Below, one piece after another: positions 30,516 to 41,423 of a DNA stretch of 64,000 bases (positions are counted from its first letter, which is position 1; each line of letters starts with the position of its first letter). The stretch comes from Amaranthus tricolor (lineage: Eukaryota > Streptophyta > Magnoliopsida > Caryophyllales > Amaranthaceae). The translations under genes and the position numbers were made by a program. The notes under the pieces are model-generated. The model was not told the DNA's origin. It did no database searches and saw only the letters and a list, made by a program, of their open reading frames with translations. The stretch is taken from the NCBI RefSeq assembly GCF_026212465.1, contig NC_080056.1:6010517-6074516 (forward strand), read 5' to 3'.

Positions 30516-33500
30516 TCAAGCGCTAACAGCAGGAACAGCATCGGAGGCAGAAACGTGAGAATTCTCTGGGATTTTGTGATCAGGTTTACTCTTGTAAGCT
30601 AGCATCTTATTTAGTGCACTAATGTAAGCTCGGACGCTTGATACAACAATATCCATTTCAGACCCACTTCCACTGCAGGTCGTTACAGAGAAAATTAAGA
30701 AAAGTTCACGGTAACTGTACATACTACATAAGAACAGAAAATAACCCGATACCTGAATGTTCGACGAATTTTCTCCCCAGTTGCTTGTGTAGATGAAAAC
30801 CCATTTTCTCCACGTATCAACACTCTAGTGGTGGCTATGGCATCTATACCCTCAGTCACTCCGGTCAACGAGTATTCAAGCAGAGTCACGGGCACCTGCA
30901 AGAAGATAAACAAGTACCTAGAATAAGATTAAAAGAAATTCGGAATGAAACAAATAGCGAGAATTATTTTGTTTTTGGAACAAGAAGCAATGCATTTCTA
31001 GAGTCTTAAAACATAAGAGAATTGAACATTTTTTTGCAACAATAAGCAATGCATAATTGCATTTCCCTTTATCAAAGTCAACATCGTATTTCCAAGAAAC
31101 AACTTCAGCACCTATTTTTTTTAAAAAAAACATCAACACAACTAGATATGAGCCCTTTTTTCTACACAGGCAAAAAAATTTATGTCGAGAAACTAACCAA
31201 ATAGCTAGAGGTGTACATTTGAATGATCGGGCGCGTTTTGGGTACGATATTTTGGGTCGGGGGAATTTTGGGTTGTGTAAACTAAATATCTTGCTAATTC
31301 AGATCAAGTCGAGTCATGTTGGTTAATTGGGTGTAAATTTGGACGGCTCTACAAATAGCGCAAAAGTTTATAATAGTCTACAACAGACCTTCACAATCAT
31401 ATCAACAGCTTTATAAGCTGAATCAACTGGTCCTGTTCCAACCGAACAAGCAACATGTTCCATCCCGTCAGCATCAATGAGCTTAACAGTTGCTGTAGAA
31501 AGCCCCAAAGTTCCACATGTGACCTGCCCAGCATTTGTGAAAAATCGATTAAATTGTAGTCAAAAAGATATAAAACATTTATTTGATCAATAAACTACCT
31601 GAAGATCACCAAGTGACCAAATTGAGTCTGGCTGAAAAAGCTCATCAACTACTAAGGCTTCAATATCCTCATCCAAGACATGCTGGTGAATCAGAATACG
31701 AATTAGACAATCTCATCCCAAGAAACTAATACAGGGTGCTCCAAGCAAACATTAAGATCGTAAACGTAAACAAATGAACATAACTAATTCCATAAAAAAA
31801 AAAAGGACATTTAGGCATAATTACTACTAATTGCCGATTAACGAGGTTCTTGCACAACAAAAGTTATAAATGAGTAGTTTAACATAATACTTCACAAAAG
31901 CAAAAAACAGAGCCATGAACATTTGCAATCTCAAAATTCAGTAAGTTGCCATTACACAGCTTCCAACAAAAGCACAAACAGATGCCTATAAATTATTGGA
32001 AAAACTATCAGGAAGAAACAACCTTTTGCTTATTTCCCTATAAAATTCCAACTTTTGATAAACCATTAATAATATCTCTAACATGTTAAAAATCAAACTA
32101 TAGGAGATTATGTGACTAAAAAGAATTGGTATATTAGTTAACAAACTACAGTTGGTATTATTCTAGGGAAAAAAAATCTAAATTGGTGTTATTCATAGTT
32201 AATTAAACGTTTGTAGGGAAATTAACGAAATGTTGTATTGTCCACGGTAATTTTTCCTAAATATAAGTCAAGGATAAGTTCACATGCCTTTTTCTTCTCA
32301 GCGACTGATTTGAACCGCCAAAAAATGTCATCGAGTTCCTTGCCCTCAAAGAAGTATCCGAGCTGGAAAAAAATAAGAAACTCATTAGACATTTAGACAC
32401 ACAAGTAAAATTGAACAGTTGAACTCAGTAGATATTGATCAATTGCATAGCCACTCACCTGCTCAAGTCTCTTTTGCAACGCATGCCGTCCACTGCAAGA
32501 ATAACAAATGTCTATCAACAATATCATACTATGGAAGTGGCTAATGTCAAAAATTGTATGACAAAAGACACAATGCTAAGTATAAAGCTTCAGTTTCATA
32601 TAGCTTATTGACCCTTTATTAAAATTCAGAGCAAGATATAAAAAAGTAGCAGCTGTTTAGCACTTCTACCTACTTTATTTGGCCTTAACAAGCCTCCATT
32701 CTCCATACTAAATCTTTGAGGTGTATTAGACTTTACAGATAGTATTGACGGGAACACTCATGTCGGGTCCTAAGCATTGTAGCTTGGACTCATTTTACCT
32801 TAAACACCCAAATTCTCAACATTAGTACATAGATAAGACACTTCAAAACTTCATCTTAGAGCAAAACCATGGAATCTTCATCATGAAATAGCCAGCTGCA
32901 ATACAAGGGCATTTACCTCTGTTATGAGTTCCTAAGTCGAGATGCAGGCCTTATCCCTTCAGACAGTAAGGTGGCCTCCTCATTGCAACACTTACGATAT
33001 GTTGGAACATTGGAGGAAGGAAAAAGGCAGGAAGAAGGGAGAGGAGAACGGAGAGAAAAGGAGAAGAACAGCTGTCCAGATATCAGGGAAGATGAGCAAA
33101 GAGAATAGGACGGACGGCCTATTAAACTTTTAAACAAGGGAAATAATTTTAATATCCTATGTAACATAAAGGGGATTGGGGATGGATAAATGAAAACTGC
33201 ATAAAAGCCAGCAAGCCACCTGCAGAAGTGTAAAAGATAACAAGGAGTCTATTGGAAAGGAGAAAATCTAGAGAGAATGAAGAGCAAGTGTGTGAGTATG
33301 ACAGAAGGATTAAGATCAGCCATTCATTCCTTGTTACTCCCTTTGTTCTCTCTTATGTTCCTACTTCCTACAAGAAATATTCTATTTAAGGAGATAGAAA
33401 CTAGAATATGATTTTTCATCAATATTTACAAATTAAAATATATCCATGTGAGATTTTGTTAGATTTGTCTCTGCGTATTGAATTTTATCATATACTTGTT

Positions 33501-36500
33501 TTATTTTTTATGATATGCATTTATGGATATTAAGGCAAAACACATGCTTTGAAAACTGTGCAAAAAACAAATGAAAACGGTGGGTAGTTATTATCAACCC
33601 TCATTTTCCAGTTTACTTCTAAAGCTTAGCACTTCCGGAGAGATAGTTTTCTAAAAAATTAAAAATATATACCCCTTCATTTCCTTCACCTCATCTTTTG
33701 TAATCCAAAATAAAACATATTAGACCCCTTCCTTTGTCTTCTCATCTCTTCTCTTCCCTCCTATTTCCTCAATTTAATCAATCTTATATAGTGTGTTCTG
33801 TTGGAAGGGTACCGCTTCTCCAAAAAAAAGGGTATTTTTCCAATTTGTTTGGTTTGGTTTGGTTTGGAAGTTGCTCAAAGGTTCATTCCCAATTACGAAA
33901 AAAATCACCAAAAAAGAAAAATATTTCTTATTTTTAAGAACAGAATGCCACACTTTCAATCCTAAGTCTAACTTCCCTATTCTCCACCCCCACACATGTC
34001 CTAGCCTCCCTCCATTTTCCATTTCCTTCAGATTTCATTCAGATTGCTTTCAATAGAGAAAAAAAAAATAAACAAAAAGCCATTCTGTAAACTAAACAAA
34101 GACTTAGGGTAACATCATTTACTCTGTTCCCTTCAACATAACTAAACTTCATTTGTCAAACATCAAGCAGAAGAAAAGAAGATTATCGGGTCAAGAAACT
34201 CGTGAAAAAAAAGTGCTCCAAGGATTCTGACGGAAAGAGGAAACTGGAGTATATTGAATAAATAATGTAGTATAATGAATTTAATCACTAAAAGAATTTA
34301 GTTAAACAAAGTGTTGCATACCTAAGTTTTCCAAGAACTAGCCCTGATTCATCCGCACGTTGAAGCCCTATGTCTTCTGGAGATATGATCTCATAAGTCC
34401 CTTTGTGTTTCAGCATTCCATGCTATAGTATTATAAACAACTCTCAGTTAATTCATAAATTGAATCAAGTGTAGAGCTGAAGTGAAAGATAACGAAGTTA
34501 AAAAGCAGTTGAATAATAAAAAAGCTGTTAGTTTGATCGTATTGCAATGTGAAGTTGGAAGACGAAAAAACATCACATATACTCAAATAGTGGCTACCAC
34601 TTGAGTTTAAAAAAACAAATATAGCTCAACTAATAAAACATAATGCTTTCATAGGTAACAATACAAACCTGGTGAATTCCACTTTCATGCTTAAAAGCAT
34701 TAGCTCCGACTATTGCCTTATGAGGCTGTACAAGCAGTCCTGAATACTCAGCCACCTAAATAAGGAAATCCAGTAAAACACTACGAACGCTAAACAAATA
34801 AAAAATTAAAAACGAAAAACAAAAGAAATCGCAGAGAAAAGTCAAGAATGTACCATCTTGCTGGCCTTTACAATGTGTTCTGTTCGAATTCCAGTGTAAA
34901 GACCACCCAGCGATTGCCCACGACATTTTATGGTCATGACAACCTACTTTTAAAAACGGTGAACAAGAAACATATGAACCTATAAATCCAAAGTCACAAT
35001 TTGATAAATGAAGAACAATAAAGTTTAGTTGTCGGTCATTAGTGACACACCTCCTCAAGTGATGCATTTCCTGCTCTTTCACCGATTCCATTTATTGTTA
35101 CCTCTAATTGTCTTGCACCTGCACATGCTCCCTGAATTACAATACACTGTTAGATTCTTTTCTTTCCAAATTTCTATAACATTAACGAAAGAACAAAACA
35201 TACGGCTACTGTATTTGCAGTAGAAAGCCCAAGATCATTCTGGCAATGTGTTGATATGATCACATTCTCAATTCCAGGTGTATTTGCCTTTATATCAGCA
35301 ATCAGTTTTCCAAACTCATTAGGGACCGTATAACCTACGGTATCAGGAATATTTAGAGTGGTTGCTCCAGCCTTAATAACTTCCCCCAAAATTTGGTACA
35401 GAAACTCTCGATCTGATCTGTTAAGAAACAAAACTGATGAAATAATCATTCGCAATGCGGAATAAAACCCAGAAGAAATGTAACAAAATTCAAATCTTTT
35501 CCATATGACAAATTATAAAAACTTAAAATCTTATTTCTTTCCGTAATACTAGCACTCAATACCTTTTTAAATTGTTCTCCAATACTTGCACTCTTTCCAT
35601 GTTTGGCAAAAAAAAAAAAAAACAACTCGATAATTCTCTACTTTACATCTACTTTATTCTCACTCATCATATCATTCATAGTGTAAAAATGCGATAACGG
35701 CCGCGATCACGGTAACAGAACGCTGATGCGGTAATGTGAGTGATGCGGTTCTCATATCGCCTAAATATCGGTCGAAACCATAAGATATCCCTTGATGCGG
35801 CCCAAAATGTGGTTTTTTTTACACCTTTATAACGCGAGAAATATCGGTTTCGTTTATTTTGAAAACCTTTACAGCGCAATCGATGCGATGTGGCCTTGTT
35901 TTTACTCTATAATATCATTACTTTTTTACCTACATTAAAAGGGCTAAAACACACAAAAATGCACTGAAAGTAACATTTCTTTAATTCATCAGTCACTATC
36001 CCAAGGTGCAAGTAATTCATAATGAAGGTAGTAACTTTAATGTCCAGAACAGTGTCATATGATTCGCTAATATCCTCGTGAATCGAAAAAAGCGGATTAT
36101 GGTCAGTTTTGGGCTATTTTTGGATATATTTGAGCGAATCGCTGAATCCAAAAGGCGAATTAGCTAGTGAATTATGTACACTAGTCCAAAAGTAACTTTC
36201 TAGTTTCCTCAAAGTCTCTTGATATAAACTAATTGTATGTTGCAATGGTGCTAAAACAAGGTTGTATCACAATTACACTATTAATCTTTTTACCCAATTT
36301 CAGAAAATAATCATCTCAAAATTCACTCAAGAAACCACAAATATATTTCCAAGCATAACCATAATTACCAAATAAACAATCAATAACAATGTAAACAGGG
36401 AATAATCTAAGCCCAGGTTAAAACCCTAATGTTGAATTGTATAACATTTGACACTAAACTCGAATTCGAATGTTAGTGTTCCTCATACCATCCAGATAAA

Positions 36501-37249
36501 CTCTGTTTCCATTCCATCCAATTATCTACAAAAAACAATCAACAAAAGAGTTCAAAGAATTACCTGCCAGCATCCTCAGGACTAAATTCAACATCCTGAC
36601 ACCCTAAACTCCTAGCATAACTAACCATACTTGTAGCAATCTTAACAACTTCTTCCCTCGTTTTATTCAACTTATGTTCCATATGAATCTCACTCGTTGC
36701 AATAAATGTATGAATTCTAGGTCTTTTAGCATACTTAACAGCTTCCCAAGCAGCATCAATATCCCCTTTATTACACCTCGAAAGCCCACAAATTACAGGC
36801 ACATACCCATCTTCATCAACAGCGTTACCCACTTCCATCGCTATCGTTTTAACAGCCTCTAAATCCGCATTCGAAGCAGCCGGAAACCCAGCTTCAATTA
36901 TATCCACACCAAGACGCGCAAGTTGTCGCGCAATCTCGAGCTTTTGTTTTGGAGTCATTGAAGCTCCGGGCGATTGCTCCCCATCGCGAAGAGTAGTGTC
37001 AAAAATTCGTATGTAATTCGGGTCGGATATTTTGTTGGGGATGTAGGATGATCGATGATGAAGAGGGGTTGTTGAGCATTGGGTAATGGTGATGGGTTTT
37101 TTGGTGGGTGATTTAGAGGAAATAGAGCGAGTAAAAGACGGTTTTGTGGAGGAGAATGAAAGGAGAGTAGTGAATGGGGTTTTAGGGGAAATAGATTTTG
37201 GGATAGTGGCTTTAGTGGGTGGAAGATATGAGGATGTCAATGTCGCCAT
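30516..37249 (-). CDS. IPMS: 2-isopropylmalate synthase, plastid, leucine biosynthesis (12 exons)
   Basis: Exons in transcript order are 37249-36564, 35417-35204, 35131-35051, 34943-34854, 34755-34669, 34422-34322, 32492-32459, 32362-32288, 31682-31599, 31523-31389, 30895-30753 and 30672-30516. They total 1887 nt, giving 628 aa plus stop with consistent phase. The enzyme condenses acetyl-CoA with 2-oxoisovalerate, the first committed step of leucine synthesis, in the plastid. A Ser/Thr-rich transit peptide covers about residues 1-60. The TIM-barrel catalytic domain follows, with [11 protein letters not shown] at about 85-95 and THCQNDLG at about 285-292. The C-terminal LeuA dimer or regulatory region (about 485-628) is complete, so leucine feedback is expected. 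Exon 8 ends at AAG followed by GC rather than GT, a probable GC-AG intron. Whether it is strictly an IPMS or a methylthioalkylmalate synthase relative is settled towards IPMS by the intact regulatory domain. Confidence 0.95.
32493..34321 (-). other. IPMS intron 6 (1.8 kb)
   Basis: The longest IPMS intron. I see purine-rich blocks (33000-33080) but no transposon ends, protein remnant or TSD. Confidence 0.55.
35690..35915. repeat. Dispersed repeat copy B, in IPMS intron 1
   Basis: Related to 2280-2516 in the same orientation, with the shared core ATAAGATATCCCT, then a T run, ACACCTTTATAAC, GAGAAATATCGG and TGGCCTTGTTTTT. It is more CG-rich than its surroundings. Class unknown. Confidence 0.55.
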
Positions 37250-37404
37250 AGGTGAGTTTTTGAAGGTTTTGTAGGGGTTTTAATGGCGGCGGAGAAATGA
37301 GGAAATGTTTAACAGGCGGCTGGTATTTGGATTTATGTGGAATTGGTTTAGTGCAAATGTGCAATTGTTCAAGAGCGAAGATTGAACAAGCAAGTAATAC
37401 TCAC

Positions 37405-37446
37405 ATTTGGGATTTGGGATTTGGGATTTGGGATTTGGGATTTGGG
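37405..37446. repeat. (ATTTGGG)6 heptamer array upstream of IPMS
   Basis: Six perfect ATTTGGG units lie about 155-200 bp upstream of the IPMS start codon. The unit differs at one base from the plant telomere heptamer TTTAGGG. It may sit in the promoter or 5' UTR. Confidence 0.92.
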
Positions 37447-37984
37447 TAAGGTTGATTGGTCAAAGACACAAAGTAATATAGATTCTCCTAACAAATATAG
37501 TAGTAGATAATAGTTCTCAAATACTTACTCTTCCCGTAAAAAAAAACTCAGTCCAGCCAGGCTTATAGTGAGATGGCCTCAAAATAAAAAGTCCTAAACT
37601 AAAAGTTCGTAAAATAAAATTTGTGTAAAAAAAAATCAATTTATATCACATATTATAGGCAAAATTAACTTTAAATATACTCATTTAAATATTTTAATAA
37701 TATTTATATTTCCTACATATTTTTCATTAAATTCGTTTTAACATTTTTATATTATTTCACATGTTTTCTACTTACTTTGTTACAATACCTTTTTATTAGT
37801 TGTGGTTTCATTTTTTTCCACTAATTTAATGTTTAAGATCCTTTTTTTTTCTCTATCAAATATACTAATCGACAAAATAGTATATTCATCATATAAAAGA
37901 TTCTATTTTTTAAAATTTCCATGAACATTTCTTGTTGAAATTTCTTTGAAAAACGAAGGGAGTATTATACTGATGTTATCGATA

Positions 37985-38238
37985 GAAAACATATAAATAT
38001 ATACAGAAAGGTAAAGGACACTCTCAGTATCCCGCACAAGGCAGGATCCAGGTGAGGGGTTTTTCTTTTTCTTAAGAGATGCAAACACATCATACCCATT
38101 TCCCCAATGAGGGAGTAAAGAGAAATGCGCGCTGTTAAGAAACCTCCTAACTGATACTTGCGCTTAGTAGGGGTCAGATTCCAAACCTTCTGCTCCACGT
38201 ACAAATGCTCTATCTATTGAGCCACAAACTCTCCATAT
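37985..38238 (-). mobile_element. tRNA-derived SINE-like element
   Basis: On the minus strand the element starts near 38238 with a pol III A-box-like TGGCTCAATAGATAGAGC (about 38207-38224). A B-box-like GGTTTGGAATCTGACC lies about 20 bp further on (about 38170-38187). A SINE-like body follows with TGCGGGATACTGAGAGTGTC and a T-rich end. AT-rich flanks blur the target duplication. This box spacing and layout are typical of plant SINEs; the family is not identified. Confidence 0.6.
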
Positions 38239-38640
38239 ATATATAGAGAGATGGAATAATTTTATGGTTTTATTTGGGTAATAATGAAATTAAAATTGAA
38301 ACGCCTTTCATGATAAGAAAAAAAAAATATACTTCTATTAAATAAGTGTATGAAAATGCTCAATATAAGGTCACTTTTAAAATTAGAAAAATAATAAACA
38401 TGATACTCCTATAATGCTTCGTTTAGAACATATAGCAAACTGACAGATAAGTGAAACATTGAGCACTATAAACCGAAAATCAAAAAGGTACTTGACATTT
38501 AGTTGTTAGTTAGTATAGTTGATTTGTTTGACTAGTTGATAGCTTTTAACTGTTTTTAAAAGTTAAACAAATTATATAAGTCATGTATGAGGTGTTTGCT
38601 AAAACTACCAGTAAAATATATTTTTGAATTAACATTTTAA

Positions 38641-38902
38641 AGACCGTCGCAAGTTAAAACGAAATGTGGGCCGTCCCATTTCAGGCGCATGTAATAATAT
38701 TTAAATTTTTTTTTTTGTTTTTTAGGCATTTATCAATTTGACTTTAAAGATATCAATTTTGAAAATTAATACCTTTAAGGTCAAAATTGATACCTTTTAA
38801 GATAAAAATTAAAAAATGCACAAAAAATAAAAAAATACCAAAGTTGTTACACATGCAAATTGACCTGGTCTAAATTGATAGTCTCATAATAAGGTCGTCT
38901 TG
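38641..38902. repeat. Possible MITE with degenerate inverted ends
   Basis: The left AAAGACCGTCGCAAG and the right AAGGTCGTCTTGTCC are loosely inverted, and an internal palindrome around GATATCAATTTTGAAAATTA lies between. No clear target duplication. Tentative. Confidence 0.3.
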
Positions 38903-39614
38903 TCCAAGATCAGTTGTTTAAAGAAAACTTTTAAATAAGACATCTCACTATATAATAATGGGCTTGTATATGGACTTGTTAATGTGCCTTTATTCCTTAC
39001 CCTTTCTTTTTTGGCCATGATGTTGACTCTTTTGGTTACTAGCTGGTGGCCATAAGAGAGGTATGTAAGGGTGTGCGAGGTGATTAATTGTATAGGGCCT
39101 TCTTATTCTCCCGTATATCAAACGTCAATCAAAAAAATATATATATATTACATTTACTAATAAAATATATATATTTATTATAAACAAAGCGCAAAATAAA
39201 AATTTTACACATGCCCTATAAATTTTTTAAGTAGGCTCTAGTGGCCACATTAGAACATGATATTCCAATTTCCAACCGAAAGTAGATTTGTCAACAATTG
39301 ATCATTGGCTTTTGTTTCATCAAATCTGAGCCCTTTCTTATTTTTCCAATTTTTCAATAAAAATTTTTTTATTAACATATCACCATAAGACGGTTTAATA
39401 TAGGTTGACTCAAGTTTTAATTTCTTAACATTAAATGAAAAAAAAAAAGTTTTCCTACCTCCAACCATTAAAATATTAATTTTAAGGCTTAAAACTCTTG
39501 TACCAAGAGTTAAAGTCTCTAATTTAAGTCTTATTATTCCTTCACCTAGGAAGTTTAAAAACTATCAATCCATACCTTGAAGTGCAACTCCAAAAACAGT
39601 TTTTAAAATAAATT

Positions 39615-39815
39615 TTTTGTTATTGTGATTAAAAAAATATTGGTTGGACTACATTGATTCTAAATTCCAAAACAATTCATATAAAAAATTTATACAAATT
39701 TCGATTATAAAAATTTATTTTTCCTTATTGTGATTAAATAATATTGACTTATAAATGACTTTAAAATATTGGTTGGACTACATTGATTCTAAATTCCAGA
39801 ACATTAATCAAAAAC
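39615..39815. repeat. Direct repeat, two copies of about 44 bp or longer
   Basis: The block AATATTGGTTGGACTACATT, continuing GATTCTAAATTCCA, occurs at about 39637 and again at about 39765, 128 bp apart. A weaker TTATTGTGATTAAA match precedes each copy, so this is a diverged tandem duplication. Confidence 0.85.
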
Positions 39816-40469
39816 CTTTTAAGTTATCAAATCTCATAGAAATGATACCAAGCAATTGGTAGAAGTCCGACTTGTTCAAAAAAATTTCTCTCTTTATAAT
39901 ACTTAAAATTTTATATTTTTGAAATAATATTTTCATTTAAAACAAATAATTATTTTTTTATTTTAAGCTTTATAATAACGCGAGATAGTTACACAAAAAC
40001 TTAACTAGAGATAAAATTATTCTAGACCATCAGTAATTATCCTTAACTTGTTTAATGTTAATGTCTTTATGTGTGTTATTTATTTTCCTGCAGTTCGGAT
40101 TACTAGCCTCAATTTTGGTCTTGTTTTGTCCTGCTGAAATCCTTCTTAAACCCTAATCATAACATTTAGGAACGAAAACACTGACTATAATAATATACTA
40201 TTATTTTTTTTATCATTTTATATTCTGTTTCAAATCACATCAAAAATCTTACATTACCTAAATCAAAACGTCGTAGTGATTAGGTTCCTTTCCAATAGGA
40301 TTATCAAATATGGGAGTATCAAAACCCTTCATTTTCATTGCCTAGTTGGCCACTTACTCTATTTAGAAAGATTATTATGAGGCCGGTCATTACACTTAAG
40401 CATACTTATGATACTCTTAATAAATAAGTCCTCATGTGGCCCTTTTATATGTTTTCTAGTGACACCATG

Positions 40470-41414
40470 CTGGAATACACGGACACTTCTCTGAACTGTA
40501 CCGTGTTCCGTGTCGGACACGGACACGCGACGGACACGCGAAAATCCGTGTCCGACACGCCAAATGAAGTGTCTAATATTTTAATATTTTTTCGGACACG
40601 CGGACACGGCAAGGACACAGCAAGGACACGAAAAGGACACGGCAAGCAGTCAAGGACACGTTTTTTTAAAAAAAACTATTTTCCTTTCTTTTCTTCTCCG
40701 TTACTTCCCATGCTTCTGATAGATATGGTCTTGATATTGATGAATTATTACCACATTTATTATCATTATTTTCAATTTTATCATCATTTTTTCCTAATTT
40801 TTGCAACCCATGAATGATTGAAACCAACCTTGAATCTCTATCTTCTTCAGAAAAAACAAAACCCAAATCCATAAACCCTTTAAGTTCTTCAAATTCAAGG
40901 TCAGATAAACTCTTACTCGATCCCTTCTTTTTTCTTCTTAATCTGTTGGTAATTTCTGGGTTTATTTCCTTTAATGGAGAAGAAATCAATTTTAATTTTA
41001 TTTTTTCTGGGTTTTTTTCCTTTTCTGATTTTGAATAATCTTCAAAATTTTCTGATATTTTCACAGAAAAAAATGGTTTGCAGTTTTGACGTTAGAAGAA
41101 CAAAATTTAGAGAAGAATAAGAATCACTTAATTTTGTGGGGAATTTGAGGTAATTTTTTCTAGAAAGGGAATTTTAGTATGAATTGTTGGCAAAGCTGGG
41201 ATTTCTAAATTTGATGTGGGTATTTCTGGAAATTTTTTGAATTTGAATGGTTTTTGTCTAGAATAAATTAATAAAGATTGTAAAATTATCTTTAATTTGA
41301 TATATTTATTATATTACCATTTTCGTGTCCCCGTGTCCGCCATTTTTAAGTTGGCGTTTTCCCGTACCCATGTCGTGTCCGTGTCCGTGTCCGTGTCTGT
41401 TTTAGTGCAACCTA
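40470..41414. mobile_element. Non-autonomous DNA element with GGACACG subterminal repeats, carrying a gene fragment
   Basis: A 945 bp segment is bounded by the direct repeat GACACCATG (40461-40469 and 41415-41423). That would be a 9 bp duplication, or 8 bp if the first G belongs to the element. Both ends carry clusters of GGACACG on the left (40490-40660) and its complement CGTGTCC on the right (41320-41400), in inverted orientation. Such subterminal arrays are typical transposase-binding regions of hAT and related elements. Extreme ends are only weakly inverted (CTGGAATACACGG against CTAGGTTGCAC). The middle holds a DUF1685 exon on the minus strand. Confidence 0.75.
40666..41064 (-). pseudogene. 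DUF1685 gene fragment captured inside the GGACACG element
   Basis: An open frame of 132 codons on the minus strand contains the DUF1685 signature: SKSLSDLEFEELKGFMDLGF followed by VFSEEDRDS, then LVSIIHGLQKLG and later ISRPYLSEAWEV. It starts with ATG at 41062-41064. It breaks off after EKKRKENSFF where the element's left repeat region begins, so the conserved C-terminus of the family is missing. The function of DUF1685 proteins is unknown to me. The frame is free of stops, so capture may be recent, or the fragment may be expressed. It is best called a truncated captured exon. Confidence 0.8.
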
Positions 41415-41423
41415 GACACCATG

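Larger units (their letters stand above)
37450..40460. other. Repeat-rich intergenic region without genes
   Basis: Apart from the SINE-like element, a possible MITE and direct repeats listed separately, I see no gene here. The sequence is strongly AT-rich with many stop codons in all frames. Confidence 0.55.

Noticed and set aside
40434..40817. 127-codon plus-strand frame across the GGACACG repeats
   Set aside because: It consists of translated GGACACG repeats (repeated GHGKDTAR-like words) and antisense DUF1685 sequence. It is a by-product of the element's structure.
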